NCBI GenBank assembly: GCA_031279675.1
Contig: JAITIB010000084.1
Coordinates: 1 to 5,394 of the forward strand
Origin: Puniceicoccales bacterium
Lineage (GTDB): Bacteria > Verrucomicrobiota > Verrucomicrobiia > Opitutales > UBA953
Direction of reading: 5' to 3'
Length of the DNA: 5,394 bases
In this document: positions 1 to 5,349 of the stretch, piece after piece
How the letters are laid out: the number at the start of each line of letters is the position of its first letter
How positions within the stretch are numbered: the stretch's first letter is position 1
The notes under the pieces: generated by a model
Database searches by the model: none
What the model was told of the DNA's origin: nothing
What the model saw: the letters and a program-made list of their open reading frames with translations, nothing else
Position numbers and translations under genes: made by a program

Positions 1-27
1 GGGGGGGGGGGGGGGGGGGGGGGGGGG
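1..27. other. 27-nt poly-G tract at the left edge
   Basis: The window opens with an uninterrupted run of 27 G. A run this long is rare in bacterial chromosomes and sits exactly at the edge, so a contig-end or sequencing artefact (for example dark-cycle G calls) is the likeliest reading. A genuine low-complexity tract cannot be excluded, because another G tract lies inside the window near 5251-5268. Confidence 0.7.
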
Positions 28-350
28 CCTCGACGGGACATTGATTTCGCTACGCGAAATATTCCGCCTGCGGCGGGATTAATGCGCCCTGTTATGGAGT
101 GCGGGACTTCAGTCCCGCTTTCGCGAAGGCGATTTATCGCCGCGTGCGGAATAGACGCCTTGTCCGCGAAAAACGCCCCGTCCGAAGACGTTTCAGAAAA
201 TCCTTTCGCACCGGTTCCACTCAACGACACGGAGGATGGATCCCCCGCTCCGAAAGCGGGACTGAAGTCCCGCACTCCATAATTAGACGCCGCTCCGCCG
301 ATGGCAAAGGCGTCGGCGATGGCGGTAGCGTTATGGACGTGGGTGGACAT
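1..350 (-). CDS. Open frame running off the left edge, doubtful
   Basis: On the minus strand an ATG at 350 opens a frame with no stop codon down to the window edge, about 116 codons. It begins MSTHVHNATAIADAFAIGGA. The last codons are prolines read from the poly-G run. Upstream, the same frame is closed by a TGA near position 435. I do not recognise the product. From roughly residue 24 the frame reads through the inverted-repeat element (GVRDFSP and ESGTEVPHSI come from its two arms), so much of it is translated repeat rather than conserved protein. No Shine-Dalgarno site is visible. It could be a small gene whose start precedes an inserted repeat, or only chance openness in GC-rich DNA. I consider the second at least as likely. 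Confidence 0.2.
   Translation of the reverse strand, partial: MSTHVHNATAIADAFAIGGAASNYGVRDFSPAFGAGDPSSVSLSGTGAKGFSETSSDGAFFADKASIPHAAINRLRESGTEVPHSITGRINPAAGGIFRVAKSMSRRGPPPPPPPP
44..78. repeat. Two adjacent small hairpins (REP-like)
   Basis: Two hairpins follow each other with one base between them. The first is ATTTCGC, loop TAC, GCGAAAT (44-60, 7 bp). The second is TTCCGCC, loop TGC, GGCGGGA (62-78, 7 bp with one T-G wobble). Tandem short stems with 3-nt loops beside other palindromic units are typical of REP-like intergenic repeats. That these belong to a genome-wide family is inference, since only one copy is in the window. Confidence 0.45.
92..282. repeat. 191-bp element with perfect 32-bp inverted repeats
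   Basis: Bases 92-123 and 251-282 are exact reverse complements over 32 bp. The outer ends are TTATGG and CCATAA, and the match stops at the next base on each side. Each arm also holds its own hairpin, GCGGGACT with a 2-nt loop and AGTCCCGC (101-118 and 256-273). The 127-bp interior has a further hairpin, GGCGAT TT ATCGCC (128-141), and no convincing gene. The shape fits a small non-autonomous element, either MITE-like or a REP doublet (BIME-like). No clear target-site duplication is visible at its edges, so mobility is inference. Confidence 0.6.
96..140 (+). repeat. Double-hairpin repeat unit, copy 1
   Basis: A 45-nt unit that recurs in direct orientation at 5350-5394. It is made of GGAGT, a hairpin with 8-bp stem and TC loop (101-118), the palindrome TTCGCGAA (120-127), and a second 6-bp hairpin GGCGAT TT ATCGCC (128-141). 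Compared with the other copy, 39 of 45 positions are the same. The six differences are all in the first stem and form three swapped base pairs. Its left part is also the left arm of the inverted-repeat element at 92-282. Confidence 0.65.
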
Positions 351-426
351 GGCGTTGTTGTTGACGGGGGTGAAAACGAATGGGGAGGGGGAGCGCAAGC
401 TTTTTCCCAACCATGCTGCGCGGCGC

Positions 427-472
427 AATCAAAGCGGGAGGAGCCGGGGGCGCTCCCCTTTCCACTTTGATT
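427..472 (-). terminator. Strong hairpin just after dus, possible terminator
   Basis: Outer arms AATCAAAG (427-434) and CTTTGATT (465-472) pair perfectly over 8 bp. An inner GGAGC/GCTCC stem (440-444 with 452-456) closes a 7-nt loop. The structure begins 8 nt beyond the dus stop codon, where a transcription terminator for the pdxH-dus unit would be expected. No T run follows the stem on the minus strand, so it may be a factor-dependent or structural 3' end, or another intergenic palindrome. Confidence 0.4.
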
Positions 473-479
473 AGGAGTT

Positions 480-1514
480 TCAGTCTGGTGAGGGTGAGGG
501 GTGGTCGGCCCATTCGGTGCGGGTGAGAAGGGATTCCATTTCGCCCAAGGTGTGGCAGGCGGAAAGTTTTTCACGCAGTTTGCGCGAGCCGGGGACGCTG
601 TGGATGAAGGGGTAGAGCTTTGGCAGGATCCAACGCAAGCCCGGGGCGTCATCGTCGCGCTGGGTTCGATGTGCGGTGGCGTCGTGCGTGGCAAGGGCGC
701 GGGCGTAGGTGAGCAATGTGGCGAGGCGTTCGCGGGGGGTCGGGGGCGGGGGGGGCGGTGCGTCATGCAGTGCGGCGTGGATTTCGCGAAAGAGCCAGGG
801 GTTGCCAAGCGCGGCGCGGCCTATCATGAGCGCGGAGACGCCGCTTTCCTGCCAGCGTTTGCGTGCGGTCGCGGCGTCGCGCAGGTCGCCGTTGCCGATC
901 ACGGGCAGGGTGACGGTGGCGGTGACGCGGGCGATTTCCCCCCAGTCCGCTTCGCCCGAATAGCCTTGGGCGCGTGTGCGGCCGTGGATGGCGAGGGCGC
1001 GCACGCCGGCGTCCTCAAGGCGGCGCGCGGTGTCCGTGGCGTTGATGCTGGTGGCGTCCCAGCCAAGGCGGATTTTGGCCGTCACCGGTGTGCATGGGAC
1101 GGCGTTGACGACTGCGGTGGCGATTTCTTGCAACAGCGCGGGGGTGCGCAGGAGGGCGGCGCCGGCGTTTTGCTCGACAACTTTGTGCGCGGGGCAGCCG
1201 AGGTTGATGTCAATGAAGTCGGGGCGGAGCCGTTCCTGAAGCAGGCGCGCGGCATGGGCCATGGTGCCGGGCGTGGCGCCAAAGATTTGGATGCCCGCGG
1301 GCCGTTGGTGCGGGGGAAAGTGGATCGTGCGCCACGCGCGTTCGATGTCGCGCACCAGTGGCGTGGCCTGCACAAACTCGGTCAGCAGAACGTCGGCGCC
1401 GTGCGCCTTGCAGAGGTCGCGAAAGGCGCTGTCCGTGTATCCGGACATGGGGGCCAGATAGAGGGGACATGGGCGCGCGGTGGCGGCAAACCACGGGAGG
1501 GGGGGCGCTGTCAC
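480..1514 (-). CDS. dus: tRNA-dihydrouridine synthase (DusB/NifR3-like)
   Basis: An FMN enzyme that reduces uridine to dihydrouridine in the D-loop of tRNA, using NADPH; it acts in the cytoplasm. The 344-residue product is close to the usual 310-350. The TIM-barrel features are in order: FMN-binding PMSGYTD (22-28), IQIFG (75-79), INLGCPAHKVVEQNAGAALL (103-122) with catalytic Cys107, AKIRLGW with Lys147, IHGRTRAQGYSG with His177, GNGDL (207-211) and MIGRAALGNPW (230-240). A helical C-terminal domain follows a run of six prolines at 253-258. The start is a GTG at 1514 that overlaps the pdxH TGA in GTGA, so translational coupling is likely. I see no Shine-Dalgarno site. The family is certain; the subfamily (A, B or C) is not, although the motif style is nearest DusB. 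Confidence 0.93.
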   Translation of the reverse strand: MTAPPLPWFAATARPCPLYLAPMSGYTDSAFRDLCKAHGADVLLTEFVQATPLVRDIERAWRTIHFPPHQRPAGIQIFGATPGTMAHAARLLQERLRPDFIDINLGCPAHKVVEQNAGAALLRTPALLQEIATAVVNAVPCTPVTAKIRLGWDATSINATDTARRLEDAGVRALAIHGRTRAQGYSGEADWGEIARVTATVTLPVIGNGDLRDAATARKRWQESGVSALMIGRAALGNPWLFREIHAALHDAPPPPPPTPRERLATLLTYARALATHDATAHRTQRDDDAPGLRWILPKLYPFIHSVPGSRKLREKLSACHTLGEMESLLTRTEWADHPSPSPD

Positions 1515-2146
1515 GGGGCGAGGCGTTCGATGCGCCAGCCGGCGGGCTCGCGCGTGTAGAGAAAACGGTCATGCAAACGGTTCGGACGCCCTTGCCAAAA
1601 CTCCACCGTGCGCGGCACGACACGATAACCGCCCCAGAAGTCGGGCAGCGGCACTTTGCCCTCCGCAAAGCGGCGTTTCATCTCGTCGAGCTTCTTCAAC
1701 AAGAGCTGGCGCGAGGTGATGACCTTGCTTTGGTGCGAGACCCAGGCGCCGAGCTGGCTCCCGTAGGGACGCGAGACAAAGTAGGCGAGCGATTCCTTGA
1801 GGCTGATCTTTTCGACGCCACCGCAGACCTGCACCTGGCGCTCCAGCGCAAGCCATGGGAAGAGAAGCGCGGCACGGGCGTTCACGGCAAGGTCCGCGGC
1901 CTTACGGCTGGAGTAGTTGGTGAAAAAAACAAAGCCGCGCTCGTCAAACGCCTTCAGCAAAACGGTGCGGCACGAGGGCGCGCCGTCCGCCGCAACGCTG
2001 GCGAGGCTCATCGCGTTGGGCTCAAGCAACTGCATCTCGCAGGCCTGCCTGAACCAGAGCTCAAACTGAGCCACGGGCGAGGACGCAAGCCCGGCGCGCC
2101 CAAGCCCGGCGCGGGCATACTCCTGACGGAAACTGGCAATGTCCAT
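1511..2146 (-). CDS. pdxH: Pyridoxamine/pyridoxine 5'-phosphate oxidase
   Basis: An FMN- and oxygen-dependent oxidase that turns pyridoxine or pyridoxamine 5'-phosphate into pyridoxal 5'-phosphate, in PLP biosynthesis and salvage. The 211 residues align from end to end with E. coli PdxH as I recall it (218 residues). Shared features are the N-terminal FRQEYARAGL, RTVLLKAFDERGFVFFTNY (60-78), the SRK of the FMN phosphate site (80-82), LLFPWLALERQVQV (94-107), QLGAWVSHQS, VPLPDFWGGYRV, EFWQG, RLHDRFLY with the expected Arg190 and His192, and the C-terminal ERLAP. The open frame extends 92 codons further upstream, but that part has no PdxH similarity and runs into the divergent permease gene. 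The ATG at 2146 gives the family's normal N-terminus. First gene of a two-gene unit with dus. Confidence 0.95.
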   Translation of the reverse strand: MDIASFRQEYARAGLGRAGLASSPVAQFELWFRQACEMQLLEPNAMSLASVAADGAPSCRTVLLKAFDERGFVFFTNYSSRKAADLAVNARAALLFPWLALERQVQVCGGVEKISLKESLAYFVSRPYGSQLGAWVSHQSKVITSRQLLLKKLDEMKRRFAEGKVPLPDFWGGYRVVPRTVEFWQGRPNRLHDRFLYTREPAGWRIERLAP

Positions 2147-2249
2147 GCGCGCAAGTAGAAGGGCGCGCACAAGCGGGCGTCCAACAAAAAGTTCGGAGCG
2201 CGGCCTTTCTTGTTCCTTAAATCCAAAATCCTGCTTGTATGCGCGCCCC
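2147..2249. promoter_or_regulatory. Divergent intergenic region, pdxH and permease
   Basis: These 103 bp separate the start codons of the divergent pdxH and permease genes, so promoters for both must lie here or inside the opposing gene. I see no strong -35/-10 pair. The best plus-strand candidate, TTGTTC (2210-2215) with TTGTAT (2235-2240), has a 19-nt spacer and ends only 9 nt before the ATG. Next to the pdxH start, GCGCGC at 2147-2152 and 2163-2168 can pair around a 10-nt loop in the transcript leader. Confidence 0.4.
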
Positions 2250-3398
2250 ATGACGCGCCTCCAACGCCACATCTTTGAGCAAGTCTTCCAAGCCGTCTTC
2301 CTCGCCGTCGGACTGTTCGTATTTGTGCTCACCGCCGGGATTCTTTTCCGGGACATTTTCCCACTGCTCGCCAACGGAATGATCGGCTGGGGGCAATTCC
2401 TCGAGCTCATGGCCCTGGTCATCCTCGGCGCCCTCCCCTACGCGCTCCCCATAGGGCTGCTCGCGGGCATCCTCATGGTGCTCGGACGCATGTCCGCCCA
2501 GAACGAAATCCTGGCCATGAAGTCCATCGGCATGAGCCTCTGGCGCATCACCGCCCCCATCCACCTGATCGCGCTCGGCGGCGTCGCGCTCTCGCTCTAC
2601 ATCAACTTCGAACTCGCCCCCAATGCGAACACGGACTACAAGCGCATCCTCGGCGGCAGCGCGCGCGCCAACCCCTCGCGGTTCATCGTCCCGGGCGAGT
2701 TTGTCCGCACCAAAAAACACACCGTTTACGCCGCGACCCGCACCGGCGACCTGCTGGGCAACGTCTGGGTGTGGCAGCTCGACGCGACAGGACAGATCAT
2801 CCGCATCGTGCGCGCCGAAACCGCCGAGGCCGTCTTCACCGGAACCGACAATGCCGCCGGTGGCGTCCTGCAACTCACGGCACACAACACCATGGTGGAG
2901 GACTTCAACCGGAAAAATGCCGACGATTTTTCCGCCACAATCCCCTCCTACAAAGCCGGGCGCCTGCCCATCACCATCCCGCTCGACGAGATAATGTCCG
3001 CCGCCGGCAACCCCAAACGCAAACTGCGCTACCACACATTCGGTGAGCTCATGGAGCTGCGCAAAACGGGCTGGAACCTCCGCCCCGAGGCCACCGCCAA
3101 GGAACGTCTCGCCAGCCGCATCAGCGTCCAGTGCCAAATCCAAAGCAACCTGGCCAGCGCCCTGGGCATCCTGTCCATGACCCTGCTGGCAATCCCCCTT
3201 GGCATCAAAACCAGCCGTTCGGAAACCCTCGTCAACATCGCCATCGCGCTCGCACTCGCGCTCACCTTCTACGTGTTTCTGGTGATGATGACGTGGATAA
3301 CCGATCCCGCCCTGCGTCCCGACCTGCTCATCTGGCTCCCCAACCTCCTCTACCAATCCATCGGCGCCATCCTGCTCTGGAGGGCGGCACGAACATAA
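2250..3398 (+). CDS. LptF/LptG-family (YjgP/YjgQ) permease
   Basis: An inner-membrane subunit of the kind that, with LptB ATPase, extracts lipopolysaccharide from the inner membrane and passes it to the LptA bridge. The 382-residue product has the family layout. Three N-terminal membrane segments lie at about 13-33, 51-77 and 100-120, a soluble periplasmic region of about 180 residues follows, and three C-terminal segments lie at about 301-319, 327-350 and 358-378. Typical stretches are LPIGLLAGILMVLGRMSAQN with EILAMKSIGMS after TM2, where LptB coupling helices sit, and ANPSRFIVPGEFV at the start of the periplasmic domain. An in-frame ATG exists at 2139, but the extra 37 residues are Arg/Ser-rich and overlap pdxH, so the ATG at 2250 is preferred. 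I cannot decide between LptF and LptG; the periplasmic start looks somewhat more LptF-like. No partner gene is adjacent. Confidence 0.88.
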   Translation: MTRLQRHIFEQVFQAVFLAVGLFVFVLTAGILFRDIFPLLANGMIGWGQFLELMALVILGALPYALPIGLLAGILMVLGRMSAQNEILAMKSIGMSLWRITAPIHLIALGGVALSLYINFELAPNANTDYKRILGGSARANPSRFIVPGEFVRTKKHTVYAATRTGDLLGNVWVWQLDATGQIIRIVRAETAEAVFTGTDNAAGGVLQLTAHNTMVEDFNRKNADDFSATIPSYKAGRLPITIPLDEIMSAAGNPKRKLRYHTFGELMELRKTGWNLRPEATAKERLASRISVQCQIQSNLASALGILSMTLLAIPLGIKTSRSETLVNIAIALALALTFYVFLVMMTWITDPALRPDLLIWLPNLLYQSIGAILLWRAART

Positions 3399-3459
3399 AC
3401 CGCCAAATTTAGCTTGGCAAAACAACGCCGGCACACATCACACATGCCGCACATACCGA

Positions 3460-3534
3460 GCGGGTGTAGTATAACGGCCATTATGTGAGCTTCCCAAGCT
3501 TGAGACGAGGGTTCGACTCCCTCCACCCGCACCA
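3460..3534 (+). tRNA. tRNA-Gly (anticodon CCC)
   Basis: A complete cloverleaf. The acceptor stem is GCGGGTG (3460-3466) with CACCCGC (3524-3530), followed by discriminator A and an encoded CCA (3532-3534). The D-arm region GTATAACGGCCATTAT resembles bacterial glycine tRNAs. The anticodon loop TTCCCAA has CCC at 3493-3495, and its stem TGAGC/GCTTG includes two wobble pairs. The T-arm is GAGGG TTCGACT CCCTC. It reads GGG codons. It lies 61 bp after the permease stop codon on the same strand. A TTGGCA box (3414-3419) is a possible -35, but no good -10 accompanies it. Confidence 0.95.
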
Positions 3535-3894
3535 GTCCGAAATTGGACGAGTTGGGAAACAAGCATTGCAGGAAATCACACCGGGAAACCCGACGAATTG
3601 CCTCCGGAATCTTCCCGCCTTTGCGCCTCCCCGTGCGACAAAGCATTTCGTGTCTCCCGCACTGCCACGCAATCGCCAGCACGGACTTGGAACTCGAGCT
3701 TGGCGAAAATCCAGTCACGCAAATGTCGGCTCTGAACATGGCGCGCGCGTGGTGCACTCAAGACAATGCGCGACAACGCACATCCCCAAGACGCATCCGG
3801 CCCGAGCGCAGCGACAAGACCGGGCGCGAAGCGAACCGGACCAAATGTCCAACACACGCACCAAGCCCTAAAGGGGCAACACCGTGAACAAGGC
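3535..3894. other. Non-coding spacer after tRNA-Gly
   Basis: About 360 bp between the tRNA and the hairpins behind the SUMF1-like gene. Open frames exist on both strands but are short, mutually overlapping, rich in Arg, Pro, Ser and Cys, and without any motif I recognise. A small GTCC/GGAC hairpin (3535-3548) follows the tRNA directly and could mark its transcript end, but it has no T run. I found no repeat of the tRNA 3' end that would mark an integrated element. Confidence 0.5.
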
Positions 3895-3917
3895 GCCATT
3901 GAGATTTTTCGCAATGG
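3895..3917. repeat. 7-bp hairpin GCCATTG/CAATGGC
   Basis: GCCATTG (3895-3901) pairs exactly with CAATGGC (3911-3917) around a 10-nt loop containing five T. It lies 15 bp beyond the larger hairpin that follows the SUMF1-like gene, so the two may act together at the 3' end. On the minus strand the loop reads as an A run and no T run follows the stem, so a classic terminator on that strand is not supported. Confidence 0.3.
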
Positions 3918-3932
3918 CACCCCGTTGGGACT

Positions 3933-3968
3933 GGCATGGGGAAACGGCCTGTCGCCGTTCCCAATGCC
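3933..3968 (-). terminator. Long hairpin directly after the SUMF1-like gene
   Basis: GGCATGGGGAAACGG (3933-3947) pairs with CCGTTCCCAATGCC (3955-3968) over 13 bp, with one mismatch and one bulged A, around a 7-nt loop. It starts at the base after the TGA of the PEP-CTERM gene. The position suits a transcription terminator or an mRNA 3'-end stabiliser. The absence of a T tract keeps this moderate. Confidence 0.4.
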
Positions 3969-5014
3969 TCAAGGTGCGACTGCGCGCCTTTTCCTCCTTA
4001 GCAAGCAGAGCAGTCCTACCAATGCCCCTCCTATCACTCCGCACGTACTTGGTTCAGGAATCGGCGCAAGGCTGGCGACACGAAACCCGCGGATGATGTT
4101 TTCATTATCGGGCGCACCACCCGACCGCGATCGGTCACCAGCGAGATACGCGCCACCGTCGTAGCACGAGGCCCCTCGAACAGCGTGGGTATTCAAGGAA
4201 AACTGGCCGTCTGTCCACTCCTTCACGTTCCCAGTCATGTCCACCGCCCCATATGCACTCGCATAGTTTTCATAGAAATCCACAGGGTTCAGGACATACG
4301 GACCTCCACCGTTATTACTATACGAATAATTATAGTTCGCGCGATCACTCTCTATCATGTCGACACCTGGATGTCTGGCGGTCGTCGAATACAGGTAATA
4401 CCCAGCTCCCCACTCTTGTTGGGATCGTAATACGCCGCTTTATACCACTCATCCTCGGTAGGCAAGGCCACTGCGCCTGGTTGGTTTGTCCATACCGAAT
4501 CAATCCGAACGTCATTGGCCCCACCAAGCATGTTATAGACCCCGGTCTCGGTAGTGACTCCGCCACTCGTCAGCCAGTTGCAAAATCGCTTCGCAGATAG
4601 CAAACTCACAAACACCACGGGACGATCCTTGTAATCATCGTGCACCAATCCGTAGCTGTAACTGCCGGAAACCTCAGTGCGTGTTATCCCACTGTAACCG
4701 TCGGTTTTCATGTTGCTATTCCACAAGCCCAAAATGGCGGTGCTGGCACTCTTGTTCGTTGCCACCAGGTTAAGGAAGTCCATCCACTGCCCTTGCGTTA
4801 TCTCATACTTGCCGATGTAGTAAGAATAACCAACAGAACCGCGACCAGTATTCGGCAGCGTGTCGTTGAGATTGGGGACGCCTTCTGGGTTATCAACGAG
4901 CACCGTTGGAATATACATTGGGGCCGCACCCTCCATAAGCGGCGTCAACGCCACCGCTGCCATCGCAGCCGCCCCAATGAGGACGCTCCTCGTTATTTTC
5001 TTGCTTGTTTTCAT
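3969..5014 (-). pseudogene. PEP-CTERM SUMF1/FGE-like protein, frameshifted
   Basis: One gene read in two frames: 5014-4355 (219 codons to a TGA) and a second frame ending at 3969, whose first ATG is at 4358. Adding one G in the run at 4408-4411 would give a single product of about 348 residues. The N-terminus has a signal peptide: MKTSKKITR, then a hydrophobic stretch to about residue 26. A formylglycine-generating-enzyme-like (SUMF1) domain follows: KYEITQGQW (69-77), RPVVFVSLLSAKRFCNWL (131-148), ALPTEDEWYKAAYYDPNK (183-200), then in the second frame DMTGNVKEW, VRGASC and IIRGFRV. The end is a PEP-CTERM tail, IPEPSTCGVIGGALVGLLCL then RRKRR, recognised by exosortases for export and anchoring. 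The catalytic cysteine pair of true FGEs is not seen, so sulfatase activation is doubtful. The region is visibly richer in A+T than pdxH or the permease. The frameshift could be real decay or a sequencing error. Confidence 0.8.
4408..4411 (-). other. Apparent 1-base deletion (frameshift site)
   Basis: On the minus strand the sequence reads AAG AGT GGG GAG CTG GGT, giving KSGELG and then unrelated residues to a TGA. With five G instead of four it reads AGT GGG GGA GCT GGG TAT TAC CTG TAT, giving SGGAGYYLY and continuing in frame into the second half. The restored phrase suits the family after YYDPNK. The site does not offer a good -1 slippery heptamer: re-pairing of GGG one base back would mismatch its first position. 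Programmed frameshifting is therefore unlikely. Confidence 0.7.
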
Positions 5015-5049
5015 GTTTTTTCTCTTTGTTTGTTATTTTGTTATTTGTT
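5015..5049 (-). promoter_or_regulatory. A-rich leader of the PEP-CTERM gene
   Basis: On the minus strand the 35 nt before the ATG are almost free of G and consist largely of A with AAC and AAT steps, ending AAAGAGAAAAAAC. This unstructured leader contrasts with the GC-rich surroundings and would favour translation initiation without a strong Shine-Dalgarno site. A weak GAG lies about 8 nt before the start codon. Confidence 0.45.
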
Positions 5050-5068
5050 TCGCCCCAACATGAGGCAA
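5040..5068 (-). promoter_or_regulatory. Possible sigma-70-type promoter for the PEP-CTERM gene
   Basis: On the minus strand TTGCCT (5068-5063) and AATAAC (5045-5040) are 17 nt apart, each matching 4 of 6 consensus bases. Transcription would begin near 5032, leaving a short A-rich leader before the ATG at 5014. The boxes are weak and the -10 lies in repetitive AT-rich DNA, so this is a candidate only. Confidence 0.3.
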
Positions 5069-5124
5069 AGGGGGGCGGACAATGTCCGAAGCGAGAGTAC
5101 ATTCCACGGCGTGCGTGTCCTGTC

Positions 5125-5157
5125 AAAAAAAGGCAGGGACGGCTCGCCGAGCCGTCC
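5125..5157 (-). terminator. Hairpin plus T run, terminator-like on minus strand
   Basis: GGACGGCTC (5137-5145) and GAGCCGTCC (5149-5157) form a perfect 9-bp stem with a 3-nt loop. Read on the minus strand, the stem is followed by CTGCC and seven T (5131-5125), close to an intrinsic terminator although the T run begins five bases late. It would end a minus-strand transcript arriving from beyond the right edge, insulating the PEP-CTERM gene. The stem could also be an intergenic repeat that happens to lie beside an A/T run. Confidence 0.45.
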
Positions 5158-5215
5158 GCATTGTTTCCGCCACCAACGGCAGAAACCATTCCATCCCAAG
5201 TAATTACATAGTTAC

Positions 5216-5268
5216 GTGTGTGTGTGTGTGTGGTGTGGTGGTGGGTGGGTGGGGGGGGGGGGGGGGGG
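5216..5268 (+). repeat. GT repeat grading into an 18-nt poly-G tract
   Basis: Strict GT alternation from 5216 to 5232 passes through GGTGTGGTGGTGGGTGGGT into 18 consecutive G (5251-5268). There is no coding potential beyond low-complexity proline/threonine/histidine frames on the other strand. The G runs could in principle form a quadruplex, but the steady slide from GT to pure G also looks like a sequencing or assembly artefact. Confidence 0.6.
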
Positions 5269-5349
5269 CGATTTAACACCACGGGACAATGTCGCGCAGC
5301 CCCCGAATCCCCCAACCGCGGGAGGTTCCGCAAACAAGGCAACCAATTT

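Noticed and set aside
501..1559. A 352-codon plus-strand frame opposite dus.
   Set aside because: Gly/Ala/Arg-rich with no motif; it is the antisense shadow of the well-supported dus gene in GC-rich DNA.
2147..2422. An N-terminal extension of PdxH by 92 residues.
   Set aside because: The extension matches nothing in the family and lies over the start of the divergent permease; the ATG at 2146 gives the normal PdxH N-terminus.
3402..3418. GCCAA/TTGGC hairpin after the permease stop as a terminator.
   Set aside because: Only a 5-bp stem with a 7-nt loop and no T run after it.
2217..3434. A 405-codon minus-strand frame opposite the permease.
   Set aside because: No motif and skewed composition; antisense to a clear six-segment membrane protein gene.
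3507..3534. The 3' end of tRNA-Gly as an attachment site for an integrated element.
   Set aside because: No second copy of the tRNA 3' end and no integrase gene are found in the window.
3350..3757. Minus-strand open frames across the tRNA, with phrases such as RVEGVEPSSQAW and GWRESNPRLKLGK.
   Set aside because: These are translations of the antisense strand of the tRNA gene, a well-known source of spurious proteins.
3576..3920. A 114-codon minus-strand frame and overlapping plus-strand frames in the spacer after the tRNA.
   Set aside because: Short, mutually overlapping, rich in Arg, Ser and Cys, no recognisable domain, and no support for one frame over another.
5078..5293. Repeated GGACAATGTC at 5078-5087 and 5284-5293, partly echoed by GGGACATTG at 36-44, as an operator.
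   Set aside because: Only ten matching bases with unrelated flanks and no regulator in view; the spacing does not suggest one binding region.
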